DNA of 64,000 nucleotides, from positions 1 to 64,000 of the forward strand of contig NZ_BNCH01000008.1 in assembly GCF_014656375.1 (NCBI RefSeq), written 5' to 3'. Origin of the DNA: Aliiroseovarius zhejiangensis (GTDB taxonomy: Bacteria; Pseudomonadota; Alphaproteobacteria; Rhodobacterales; Rhodobacteraceae). This document shows positions 52,223-61,916 of the stretch, one piece after another. Made by a program: the position numbers and the translations under genes. Numbering within the stretch: the stretch's first letter is position 1; each line of letters begins with the position of its first letter. Under the pieces are notes generated by a model. It saw nothing but the letters and a program-made list of their open reading frames with translations, had not been told where the DNA came from and made no database searches.

Positions 52223-53607
52223 CACTTATCTCCTGCCTGTGTCATTTGAAGGTCGCGCCACCAGCAGCCCAGCATGATCTCTTTCACCTCGGCCCATGTC
52301 CGGTCAAAGGTTTCGCGTCCGCGCACGTACGTGTCACGGTTGAACTCGCGGTAATCGGCCTCATAAATCCCGTTCACCTGCTCGCCGGCCTGCCCGACCA
52401 TCGCGGTCAGTTCCTGTCGATATGTGGTCATGAAGTCGCCGAAATAGGCCTGGATCACGTTGGCCAGATCCGTCTGCTGACCCGCATCGAACCGAGTGAT
52501 CAGGGCGCGCACGGCGTCCCATTCAAAGCGGATTTCCGGCAGGCCATGCGCGCGCCGCATCGAGTTTTCGCCATCTTCGATCGACGCGAAGGTGGAATAG
52601 AGCATGTCGAAGAACCGGCCTGTCGAATCAAATTCCAGGAACGACGCGCCCAGCGGGATCAGCAGGATGTCAGCCGCCGACAGCGCATTGATGGTCAGAT
52701 AGCCAAGGGCAGGGGGGGTGTCGAGGATGACGAGGTCGTATTCCTGAAGCAGCCCCTCGCTTTCCAGAAAGCCCGACAGCGCATCCCAGAGCGGCCAGGA
52801 GCGCATTTGCATCCGCCAGACCGGCACCTGAAACTCGGCCCAATAGAGGTTTAGTTGCGCGCCGATCAGGTCAATGTTCGGCCAGTGCGTTTTCTGGATC
52901 ACCTGTTTCGCAGCGAAACCCATCGCTTCAGTCAGGGTTTCATCAAGGGGCAGGGGGTCTTGCCCGGCAGCCGCGCGGACCTTGTTTTCGGCCTCGACAT
53001 GCTGGGCATAGTGCTTGGCCATCAGGGGGAAGGCGGTCTGCCATTCATCCTCGACCTGCCCGCCCATGATCGAGGTCATGGAGCCCTGGCTGTCCAGATC
53101 GACCACCAGCACGCGGTAGCCATCAAGCGCCGCCGACATCGCCACATGCGCGGCGGTCGAGGTCTTGCCAACCCCGCCCTTGAAATTCGCCACCGCGATC
53201 ACCTTGGCGTCCAGACCTTCGGGGCGCCAGGGCCGGTATTCCCGGGTCGAGACACCTTCGGCGGCGAAGAAATCGCGCAGCTTCAGGACGTCTTCCAGCG
53301 TGAACCACTTGGCCCCGCCATCACCTTCGCCCTGGGGCAGGTCGGGGTTTTGCTTCAGCACGCGGCGGAAATGGGCCGGGGCGACGGGGATCAGGTATTT
53401 GCAGATCTCCCACGTTGAAAAGCGGCGCAGGCGCTTGCGCCCGTCAGGGGCATAGCCGCGCTTGGCCAGATCATCGCGCCCCTTGGAGGCGAAGGCGGCG
53501 GCTTTGGCGAATCGGGCAGTGCTGATAGGGTCGGATAACTTCGCGCTGGCCGCTTCGGGGTCGATGTTGAAATAGGGTGGGGGAGGGGTCTTGGGGTTCT
53601 GTGCCAT
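52222..53607 (-). CDS. parA: ParA-family plasmid partition ATPase
   Basis: A 461-residue Walker-type partition ATPase. The deviant Walker A is FKGGVGKTS at residues 142-150; Walker A' is VLVVDLDSQGSMTS near 173-186, and Walker B is LVILDTPPALGYLT near 288-301. The N-terminal 135 residues form a helix-turn-helix region (ARFAKAAAFASKGRDDLAKR, then FTLEDVLKLRDFFA) that probably binds the parA promoter, as in plasmid P1-type ParA. It is divergent from repB with the origin region between. The start at 53607 is chosen over 53664 by family alignment. Confidence 0.93.
   Translation of the reverse strand: MAQNPKTPPPPYFNIDPEAASAKLSDPISTARFAKAAAFASKGRDDLAKRGYAPDGRKRLRRFSTWEICKYLIPVAPAHFRRVLKQNPDLPQGEGDGGAKWFTLEDVLKLRDFFAAEGVSTREYRPWRPEGLDAKVIAVANFKGGVGKTSTAAHVAMSAALDGYRVLVVDLDSQGSMTSIMGGQVEDEWQTAFPLMAKHYAQHVEAENKVRAAAGQDPLPLDETLTEAMGFAAKQVIQKTHWPNIDLIGAQLNLYWAEFQVPVWRMQMRSWPLWDALSGFLESEGLLQEYDLVILDTPPALGYLTINALSAADILLIPLGASFLEFDSTGRFFDMLYSTFASIEDGENSMRRAHGLPEIRFEWDAVRALITRFDAGQQTDLANVIQAYFGDFMTTYRQELTAMVGQAGEQVNGIYEADYREFNRDTYVRGRETFDRTWAEVKEIMLGCWWRDLQMTQAGDK
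52905..52919. promoter_or_regulatory. parS-like palindrome 3
   Basis: GTTTCGCAGCGAAAC, the exact reverse complement of the copies at 51102 and 53688, inside parA. It is placed in codons, so its sequence is kept within coding constraints. Confidence 0.55.
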
Positions 53608-53687
53608 CTGCTCTCTGCTATATACGCGGTTTTTTACGTTGTTGCGGCAAACATCGCACATCACGATCAGGATGGGAACGCCTTACA

Positions 53688-53702
53688 GGTTTCGCTGCGA
53701 AA
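53688..53702. promoter_or_regulatory. parS-like palindrome 4, at the parA promoter side
   Basis: GTTTCGCTGCGAAAC, identical to the copy at 51102-51116, 81 bases upstream of the parA ATG. It marks the boundary of the origin region. Confidence 0.6.
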
Positions 53703-54098
53703 CTTCTTTGAAAAAGGCCCCAACATACTTGTAGATTCTTTTAGGGTTTTAGAATCTTTGGTCCTAATTATTCCTTACTTATCAGAACGCTAAGTTGGTT
53801 TGGGGACCAGCCCACAGGGCGAATGGCACCCGCATACGGGATCAGAGGCCCCGATTCGCAGGGGCAGGGACTCCTGTAAACGGGAAGAGCGGTTCCAGGA
53901 CTCGGTTTTGCGGTTAACCCGGTGTTTTCAGCCCGTTCCGGCACATCACGCGCCTTTCACCATCCCGTAGACAGGTTCCTTTCACCGATAAGGCACCCGG
54001 ATACGGGACCGGGTGTTTTGGTCAAAGGCACCCATGTTCGGATTGAGCGAAGGTGCCATTTGTGGCATAAGGGGCAAAACCCATAAAGGGACGAGCAG
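53703..54098. other. Origin region (oriV) with AT-rich stretch and iterons
   Basis: About 400 bases between parA and repB without a gene. An AT-rich stretch lies at about 53715-53795. Four 13-base iterons of the form CCYGNNWACGGGA follow: CCCGCATACGGGA (53829-53841), CCTGTAAACGGGA (53873-53885), CCTGTCTACGGGA on the minus strand (53963-53975) and CCCGGATACGGGA (53996-54008). CTTTCACC also occurs twice near 53954 and 53979. This layout suits a Rep-binding, iteron-controlled origin. Confidence 0.7.
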
Positions 54099-55295
54099 AT
54101 GGAACAGCAGGACAGAACGCGCCTGACCGGAGCGTTGAAGCGCGAAAGCGTGAAGAAGAACGTCGCAGCCATTCACGTGTCAGGGAAACTGTCTCTGTTA
54201 CAGCGGAAATTGTCCAATGTTCTGCTTTTGAATGCCTATGACACGCTGACCAGCCAAAGCAGCCACCGGATCGACGCGCAGACCCTGTGCCTGATGATCG
54301 GCTATAACTCCAACGATATCGACACGCTGAAAGCGGCGCTGCGGGGGCTGGCGGAAACCGTGGCGGAATGGGACATGCTGGACGAGGCGGGGCGGCAGGA
54401 ATGGGGCGTTTCGGCGCTTTTGTCCTATGCCAAGTTGAAGGGGGGCGTGTGTGAATATGCTTATTCGCCGGCGCTGGCGGAAAAGCTGCATGATCCGAAA
54501 GTGTTTGCCCTTATCAACCTGAACATCCAGCGGCAGTTCACCGGCGGGCATGCGCTGGCGCTGTATGAAAACTGCTTTCGCTTCGTGAAAACCGGGTCGA
54601 CCGGCTGGTGGTCGCTGGACATCTTCCGCCGCCTGATGGGCGTGGACGGGTCGGAGTATTACCAAAGTTTCAAACATCTGAACGCCAAGGTGATCAAACC
54701 GGCGGTGGCCGAGGTGAACAAGGTGTCCGATATCATTGTCACGCCCGAGACCCGCAAGATGGGGCGCGCGGTGTCGGATATACGGTTCCTGATCCGGCGC
54801 AACCCGCAGCTTGCCATCCTGAACATCGACGATGGGGAAGGGACGCGCACCAGCCGCACCTATGCGCGGTTGATGGAACTGGGGGTTAGCGACCGGCTGG
54901 CGCGACAGTGGATTTCGGAACATGGCGAGGATTACGTGGCGGGGAAGATCGACTATGTCGCGGGCCAGCCCGAGGTGCGCAGCCCGGCGAAATACCTGAG
55001 CCGCGCGATCAGCGAAGATTACCTGCCCGCGGACAAATCCGCATCGCAAAGGTCAAACGATCCGGCGATCAAGGATCGTGTGGCGAAGCTGAAACGGGTG
55101 CAAAGCCTGGTGCAGTCGCGCAGCCCGACCCAGCGGGACGCGGACAAGCGGCTGTTCATGAGCCAGCTGACCGACCCCGCTCGTCGGTTGGATTTTGAGA
55201 AACACGGCTGGATGTCAGCCTTGAATGCTGACGCGATTTTTTCGTTTTGGGCTGAATTGGTGCCTGATGACGAAGCATTGGGGGCCGGGGTTTGA
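54099..55295 (+). CDS. repB: RepB-type plasmid replication initiator
   Basis: A 398-residue initiator of the Rep_3/Initiator_Rep superfamily found on Rhodobacteraceae plasmids. The first winged-helix part covers about residues 25-130 (LSLLQRKLSNVLLLNAYDTL, then DTLKAALRGLAETVAEWDML) and the second about 140-260 (FRFVKTGSTGWWSLDIFRRL, then YYQSFKHLNAKVIKPAVAEV). A basic C-terminal region follows. It should bind the iterons upstream of its own gene to open the origin and limit copy number. It is divergent from parAB. Confidence 0.92.
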   Translation: MEQQDRTRLTGALKRESVKKNVAAIHVSGKLSLLQRKLSNVLLLNAYDTLTSQSSHRIDAQTLCLMIGYNSNDIDTLKAALRGLAETVAEWDMLDEAGRQEWGVSALLSYAKLKGGVCEYAYSPALAEKLHDPKVFALINLNIQRQFTGGHALALYENCFRFVKTGSTGWWSLDIFRRLMGVDGSEYYQSFKHLNAKVIKPAVAEVNKVSDIIVTPETRKMGRAVSDIRFLIRRNPQLAILNIDDGEGTRTSRTYARLMELGVSDRLARQWISEHGEDYVAGKIDYVAGQPEVRSPAKYLSRAISEDYLPADKSASQRSNDPAIKDRVAKLKRVQSLVQSRSPTQRDADKRLFMSQLTDPARRLDFEKHGWMSALNADAIFSFWAELVPDDEALGAGV

Positions 55296-55340
55296 GACCT
55301 CGTTCCCCGTAGAATAAGACCCTGATCCGGCCATTAGAGA

Positions 55341-57145
<1,805 letters not shown>

Positions 57146-57179
57146 TTAGATGAAACGCACCTGAGACCCCGAAACCGTT

Positions 57180-58043
57180 ATGCCACATACCCCAGTTTCA
57201 AACCTGCCGCTGGATTGGGTCCGCGCGTTCGAAGCCGCGGGGCGCACCGGAAGTTTCACTGCCGCCGCGGCGGAAACAGGACTGACTCAAGCGGCGATCA
57301 GTCAGAGGATCGGCAATCTTGAGGCACGTTTGGGTGCGACCCTGTTCATCCGTCAGCCGCGCGGCGTCATTCTGTCGGTCGAGGGGGAGGCGTGGCTTCC
57401 TTACGTCACGCACGCTCTGGCGACGTTGCGGCAAAGTTCCGAGGAGCTGTTCGGCATTCAGCGGCGGCGGGTGACGGTCTGGGCCAGCGCGTCGGTGCTG
57501 GCGCTGTGGATCGCACCGCGTCTTGCCGGGCTGTCGCTGGGTGACGAAGTCGAACTGAGCTTCAAGACGCTGGTTCTGGCGTCCGAGGATGGGCCGGGGG
57601 CGGCGGGCATCCGGATCCGCTATGGCAATGGGGATTGGGACATGACGCGGCGCGCGCGGCTGTATGACGAGGTGTTGGCCCCCGTCGCCGCGCCCTCCTT
57701 GCTGGACACAGAAGGGCAGGGGGGGTGGCAGGGCCTGCCACGTCTGGGTCTGTCGGGGCCGCGGGCGGGGTGGCACGATTGGGCGCGGGCCACGGGTGAC
57801 GCGCCGACGCCGGTGCCCTTGCTGCGGTTCGATACGTTCACCGCCGCACTGTCGGCGGCGGAGGCCGGGGCGGGGGTGCTTCTGGCTTCGCTGCCTTTGG
57901 TGCGGGGCGCGTTGGGGGCGGGGCGGCTTGTGCGGGTGTCGCAAGACGCGCTGCCATCGGAAAATTCCTATTGGATGGTGGCCGATGATCGCGACGTGAC
58001 GCGCCGCCAGTGGGAGGCGCTGACCCGCCAGTTCTGCGCTTGA
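57180..58043 (+). CDS. LysR-family regulator of the tmpAB locus
   Basis: A 287-residue regulator of the GcvA-like LysR group. The winged helix is residues 8-65 (AFEAAGRTGSFTAAAAETGL, then TQAAISQRIGNLEARLG). The effector domain follows, with the usual LRQSSEELFG linker helix. It is divergent from tmpA with 97 bases between, the classical layout of a LysR activator and its target, so it probably responds to a phosphonate intermediate. It ends at the palindrome before bioM. Confidence 0.87.
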   Translation: MPHTPVSNLPLDWVRAFEAAGRTGSFTAAAAETGLTQAAISQRIGNLEARLGATLFIRQPRGVILSVEGEAWLPYVTHALATLRQSSEELFGIQRRRVTVWASASVLALWIAPRLAGLSLGDEVELSFKTLVLASEDGPGAAGIRIRYGNGDWDMTRRARLYDEVLAPVAAPSLLDTEGQGGWQGLPRLGLSGPRAGWHDWARATGDAPTPVPLLRFDTFTAALSAAEAGAGVLLASLPLVRGALGAGRLVRVSQDALPSENSYWMVADDRDVTRRQWEALTRQFCA

Positions 58044-58056
58044 CCTTACGTAAGGT
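58043..58056. promoter_or_regulatory. 14-bp perfect palindrome before bioM
   Basis: ACCTTACGTAAGGT lies at the LysR stop and 64 bases upstream of the bioM ATG. It is a plausible operator for bioMNY. It does not match the published BioR box (TTATMKATAA), so if it controls biotin uptake the repressor differs from BioR. Confidence 0.45.
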
Positions 58057-58119
58057 AAAACCACGAGATGCGCATTTTCTTGCGGCATTCCCCGTTATGC
58101 CCCGGTAAAAGGCGCGTGG

Positions 58120-58872
58120 ATGCGTGACGAAAGGGATGATGTTCGGGTGAAAGACACGGGCGCTGTAACACAGATTCGCTTTGATGCTGTCGATCATGTG
58201 ATTGACGGGCGCGCGATTCTGTCCGGCGTCTCGGTGGACCTGAGCGCGCGGCGGATCGGGGTGATCGGGCGCAACGGGTCGGGCAAGACGACCTTTGCAC
58301 GGCTGCTGGCGGGGCTGGTTGCGCCGACCTCGGGCACGGTCACGATTGACGGGATCGACCCGGCAAAGGATCGGCGTGCGGCGCTGTCGCTGGTGGGTAT
58401 TCTGTTTCAGAACCCCGATCATCAGATCATTTTCCCGACGGTGATCGAGGAAGTCGCTTTTGGTTTGCGTCAACAGGGCGTGGATGATCCGGACGCCCGT
58501 GCGCAAGCTGTGCTGGATCGGTTCGGCAAGGCCCATTGGCGTGACGCGCATGTGCACAGCCTGTCACAAGGGCAGAAGCAGTTGGTCTGTCTGATGTCCA
58601 TTCTGGCGATGACCCCGCGCATCCTGATACTGGACGAGCCTTTCGCGGGGCTGGATATTCCCACGCGGATGCAGCTGGCCCGGTATCTGAGCCATTATGA
58701 CGGCACGCTGGTGCATGTCTCGCACGACCCGCGCGATCTGGCAGGCTATGACCATGTGCTGTGGCTGGAACGTGGCGCGGTGAAAGGGCAGGGGGCGGAC
58801 GTGCTGGACGCCTTCACGGACGAGATGATGCGGCAAGGGGGGGGCGATGATATCTCTGACCTCTCCCGTTAG
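58120..58872 (+). CDS. bioM: Biotin ECF transporter ATPase BioM
   Basis: Energy-coupling ATPase of the biotin importer. Walker A is IGRNGSGKTTFARLLAGL near 47-64, the Q-loop FQNPDHQIIFPTV near 96-108 is typical of ECF A-components, the signature is LSQGQKQLVCLMSILA near 147-162, and Walker B is ILILDEPFAGLD near 169-180. The ATG at 58120 is used; a GTG at 58147 is an alternative. The gene overlaps bioN by 26 bases. Confidence 0.9.
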   Translation: MRDERDDVRVKDTGAVTQIRFDAVDHVIDGRAILSGVSVDLSARRIGVIGRNGSGKTTFARLLAGLVAPTSGTVTIDGIDPAKDRRAALSLVGILFQNPDHQIIFPTVIEEVAFGLRQQGVDDPDARAQAVLDRFGKAHWRDAHVHSLSQGQKQLVCLMSILAMTPRILILDEPFAGLDIPTRMQLARYLSHYDGTLVHVSHDPRDLAGYDHVLWLERGAVKGQGADVLDAFTDEMMRQGGGDDISDLSR

Positions 58873-59458
58873 GACGCGCGCCCATGACTGGCCTGCCGGG
58901 GCAAAGTTGGCGGCGCTGTGTGTGGTGACGGTTCTGTTGTTCAAGGCGCAGAGCCTGTGGATTCATGCGGGGGTGTTTGCCGGGATGCTGGTACTGTATC
59001 GCCTGCCCGGCCCGGTGTTTTTCCGTGCCGGTCTGCGGGCGTTGCGGGTGCTGTGGCCCTTTGTCGTGATGCTGGCGCTGTATCATCTTGTGACCTGGAC
59101 GCCCTATGCGGGTGGGGTCATCTTGCTGCGGATGGTCACGGCGGTTGGTCTGGCGACACTGGTGACGATGACCACGCAACTGTCGGACCTGATCGCGGTG
59201 GTGCGTTGGCTGGCGACGCCCTTGCGCGCCTTGGGTCTGAAAACCGCGTATTTAGAGACTGCTATTGCGCTGGTCATTCGCTTTACACCGGTGCTGTTAA
59301 CCAAGGGCACCAAGCTGATCGACGCCTGGCGCGCACGATCACCGCGCCGCCCCGGTTGGCGGATTATCTTACCGTTTACGGTCCTTGCGCTGGACGATGC
59401 GGACCACATCGCCGAGGCGCTGCGCGCGCGCGGTGGTTTTGATGCCATGAAGGAGTGA
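58847..59458 (+). CDS. bioN: Biotin ECF transporter transmembrane protein BioN
   Basis: T-component of the biotin importer, 203 residues, with hydrophobic helices near residues 20-60, 70-95 and 100-130. The C-terminal coupling motif AWRARSPRRPGWRII near 165-180 contains the A-R-x type helices (KLIDAWRARS) that grip the ATPase. It overlaps bioM and precedes bioY by 3 bases. Confidence 0.88.
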   Translation: MISLTSPVRTRAHDWPAGAKLAALCVVTVLLFKAQSLWIHAGVFAGMLVLYRLPGPVFFRAGLRALRVLWPFVVMLALYHLVTWTPYAGGVILLRMVTAVGLATLVTMTTQLSDLIAVVRWLATPLRALGLKTAYLETAIALVIRFTPVLLTKGTKLIDAWRARSPRRPGWRIILPFTVLALDDADHIAEALRARGGFDAMKE

Positions 59459-59461
59459 GAC

Positions 59462-60007
59462 ATGGAAAAACACGTGACCCTGATTGCCCTGTTTGCCGCG
59501 CTGATCGCGGCCCTGGGTCTGATCCCGCAAATCGCGCTGCCGTTCGGTGTGCCAATCACCGCGCAAAGCCTTGGCATCATGCTGTGCGGCACGGTCTTGG
59601 GCGCGAAGCGCGGGGCGCTGGCGGTGCTGCTGTTCCTGCTGCTTGTGGCGCTGGGTCTGCCGCTTCTGGCGGGTGGCCGTGGGGGTCTGGGCGTGTTCAC
59701 CAGCCCGACCGCCGGGTTCCTTGTGGGTTTCCCGATCGCGGCCTTTGTTACGGGTCTGATCACCGAGAAATGGCGCAAGGGACCGCTGGCCGTCAGCGCG
59801 GGCGTCGCGTCGGTCATCGGCGGGATTGTGGTGCTGTATTTGTTCGGGATTGGCGGCCTGTCGCTGGTGCTGGGCAAATCGGTGCCTGAGGCGACGATGC
59901 TGGTCGCGGCCTTCATCCCCGGTGACATCCTGAAAGCTGCCATTGCCGGGATGCTGACCGCCGCGCTTGCCAAGGCGCGCCCGGCGAGTGTGCTTTCGCG
60001 CGCCTGA
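59462..60007 (+). CDS. bioY: Biotin-binding S-component BioY
   Basis: High-affinity biotin-binding membrane protein, 181 residues with six helices. The BioY marks are IPQIALPFGVPITAQSLGIM near 21-40 and LPLLAGGRGGLGVFTSPTAG near 62-81, followed by GFLVGFPIAAFVTGLI. With bioM and bioN it forms the complete group I biotin transporter operon. Confidence 0.92.
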   Translation: MEKHVTLIALFAALIAALGLIPQIALPFGVPITAQSLGIMLCGTVLGAKRGALAVLLFLLLVALGLPLLAGGRGGLGVFTSPTAGFLVGFPIAAFVTGLITEKWRKGPLAVSAGVASVIGGIVVLYLFGIGGLSLVLGKSVPEATMLVAAFIPGDILKAAIAGMLTAALAKARPASVLSRA

Positions 60008-60011
60008 GCGG

Positions 60012-60752
60012 TTACGCAAACAGACGGCCCAGCCCCATGCGTGGGTCGTCCACTCCTGCCAGCCTGAGCATGTGCCATGCCAGTGCCGCATTGCTGGCGA
60101 GGACGGGTTTGCCGGTCTGCGCCTCAATCTCGGGGATGATCTCCAGACATCTGAGCGCCGTGCAGGACATCACGATGGCGTCGCAGGGGGCGGCATTGGC
60201 CACCTGACGGCCGGCGGCAAGGATCGAGCTTGGCGTGATCCGCGACACGATCTGGTCATTGCTTTCCTCGAACGACCCGAAACCGGCGATCTGAAACCCG
60301 GCGTCGCTCAGCCGGTCGCGCATGGTTTGCGAGACCTCGGCGACATAGGGTGACAGGAAGGCCAGCCGCGTCACCCCAAGGTGCCGACCGCCTGCAATGA
60401 TCGCGGTCAGCGGGTCGGTGACGGCGGCAGTGGGGCACACAGTCTGAATTGCCTTCGCGACTTTCTCGGGCCCGTTCACGGAACTGGCCGAGGTGCAGGC
60501 ATAGCCGATGGCGTCAAAGGACAGAGCCGGCGGCAGAAGCCGCGTGGCGGCTGGCAGGTCCGCCAGCATTTGCGGCAGCGTGTCGGTGCGGATCTCCGGC
60601 CCCATCGGGATGCGGGTGTGATAGAGCGCGACGCCGGGGATATCCATGATCCGCCGAAACTCCTGCTCCAGCGTTTCGTCGTTTTCCAGCACGATCACGC
60701 CCAGATTGGCGCGGGTGCCGATGCCTTGGTCCGTGTCGAAGGAAAGTCTCAT
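60012..60752 (-). CDS. Asp/Glu racemase-family protein (arylmalonate decarboxylase/maleate isomerase-like)
   Basis: A 246-residue protein of the Asp/Glu/hydantoin racemase superfamily. The first catalytic Cys sits in FDAIGYACTSASSVNGPE near residue 85, and the second in CDAIVMSCTALRCLEIIPEI near 190, so both cysteines of the two-base pattern are present. Substrate is unknown; members act on maleate, arylmalonates or ectoine-pathway intermediates (EutA-like). It is last in the operon after dpaL and the M24 hydrolase, adjacent to the latter's stop. Confidence 0.8.
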   Translation of the reverse strand: MRLSFDTDQGIGTRANLGVIVLENDETLEQEFRRIMDIPGVALYHTRIPMGPEIRTDTLPQMLADLPAATRLLPPALSFDAIGYACTSASSVNGPEKVAKAIQTVCPTAAVTDPLTAIIAGGRHLGVTRLAFLSPYVAEVSQTMRDRLSDAGFQIAGFGSFEESNDQIVSRITPSSILAAGRQVANAAPCDAIVMSCTALRCLEIIPEIEAQTGKPVLASNAALAWHMLRLAGVDDPRMGLGRLFA

Positions 60753-61916
60753 TCAGATCACCGGAAGCTCTGGCGCGGCGCGGGTGGTCAGAAGCTGGGC
60801 GCCTTCGGCCCGCACAACGATGTTTTCTTCATGCACCATGATCCGCCCGTCGCCGTAACCAAGCGATGGCTCAAGCGTCAGGACCATGTTTTCGGTGAGA
60901 ACAGTCCTATCAAATGCAGCGTGCGAGGGCCATTCGGTCAGTTGCATCCCCAGCCCGTGGCCCAAGCGGCCCACGTCACCGGACTGGCTGTCCATCTCGG
61001 CAATCACCGATTGCATCGCGTGGAACAGATCGCGGCAGGTGGTGCTGGGGCGGGCGGCGTCGATCCCTGCCTCGGTCGCGCGCCACAGCACGTCATAGGC
61101 GCGGCGGGCGGTGTCGTCGGCCCGCCCCACCGCCCAGTTCCGGTCGAAATCGCAGAAATACCCGTCCCATGTGGCGCCGGTGTCGAGCATCAGGATATCG
61201 CCTTTCGCCAGCGGGCGCGGAGAAGGTGGCGAGATCACATCGTGATAGCCGCCCGGACCCGCGCCGCCGACCAGATAGGGCACGTCGTCTGCGCCTTGCG
61301 CCAACGCCTCGCGGCGGACGGCGCGAAACAGGGCGTCCAAGGGCAGACCCTCATGGGCGATGCCGGGAACCTTGGCGAATGTGGCCGAGCCGATGGCGCA
61401 GATATGTGCGATCTTTGCGATCTCGCGGTCGGATTTCACCATGCGCAGGCTGCGGATGAGGTCGGTCGCGTCGGTGATGCGCAGGCCGGGCAGGCCTGAC
61501 AAAAGCCGCTCATAGTCGCCAAGAGGCATTCTGAGCGTGGTTTCGTGCCCCTTCATCACGCCAATCGCGGACCCTTCGCAGGCATAGGGTGTCAGAAGGT
61601 CGGTCAAAAGGCTGATCCCGTCATCCGCCGGGGCGGGGGCGGACCATGTGCGGATGTCATCGACCCATGTCGTGCGCATCAGCGCCGCGCCGATTTCCGG
61701 AATGATCGCGATGGGCTTGCCCGCGGCAGGCACGAACAGGAACCACGGGCGGGTGGGGCTTTGCCAGAACAGCGTTTGGAAGCCGGTGAAATAGCGCAGC
61801 TCCGGCTCGGTCGTCAGGAAAAGCCCCGCCAGCCCGTCGCGCGCCATCAGGGTCTGCGCACGGGCGGTGCGGGCGGCAAATTCGTCCTCGGGGAAGCCGC
61901 GGGGGGGCTCAGACAT
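60753..61916 (-). CDS. M24-family metallohydrolase (ectoine hydrolase/Xaa-Pro peptidase-like)
   Basis: A 387-residue pita-bread-fold hydrolase. The five metal ligands of M24 are intact: LMLDTGATWDGYFCDFDRNW (two Asp), GHGLGMQLTEWPSH (His), LTLEPSLGYGDG and MVHEENIVV (two Glu). The length and the WPSH context resemble DoeA/EutD ectoine hydrolases and creatinase-like enzymes more than true Xaa-Pro peptidases, but the substrate is not clear. It overlaps dpaL by 8 bases. Confidence 0.82.
   Translation of the reverse strand: MSEPPRGFPEDEFAARTARAQTLMARDGLAGLFLTTEPELRYFTGFQTLFWQSPTRPWFLFVPAAGKPIAIIPEIGAALMRTTWVDDIRTWSAPAPADDGISLLTDLLTPYACEGSAIGVMKGHETTLRMPLGDYERLLSGLPGLRITDATDLIRSLRMVKSDREIAKIAHICAIGSATFAKVPGIAHEGLPLDALFRAVRREALAQGADDVPYLVGGAGPGGYHDVISPPSPRPLAKGDILMLDTGATWDGYFCDFDRNWAVGRADDTARRAYDVLWRATEAGIDAARPSTTCRDLFHAMQSVIAEMDSQSGDVGRLGHGLGMQLTEWPSHAAFDRTVLTENMVLTLEPSLGYGDGRIMVHEENIVVRAEGAQLLTTRAAPELPVI

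Noticed and set aside
58043-58056. BioR operator before bioM
   Set aside because: The palindrome ACCTTACGTAAGGT does not fit the BioR consensus TTATMKATAA; listed only as an unassigned palindrome.
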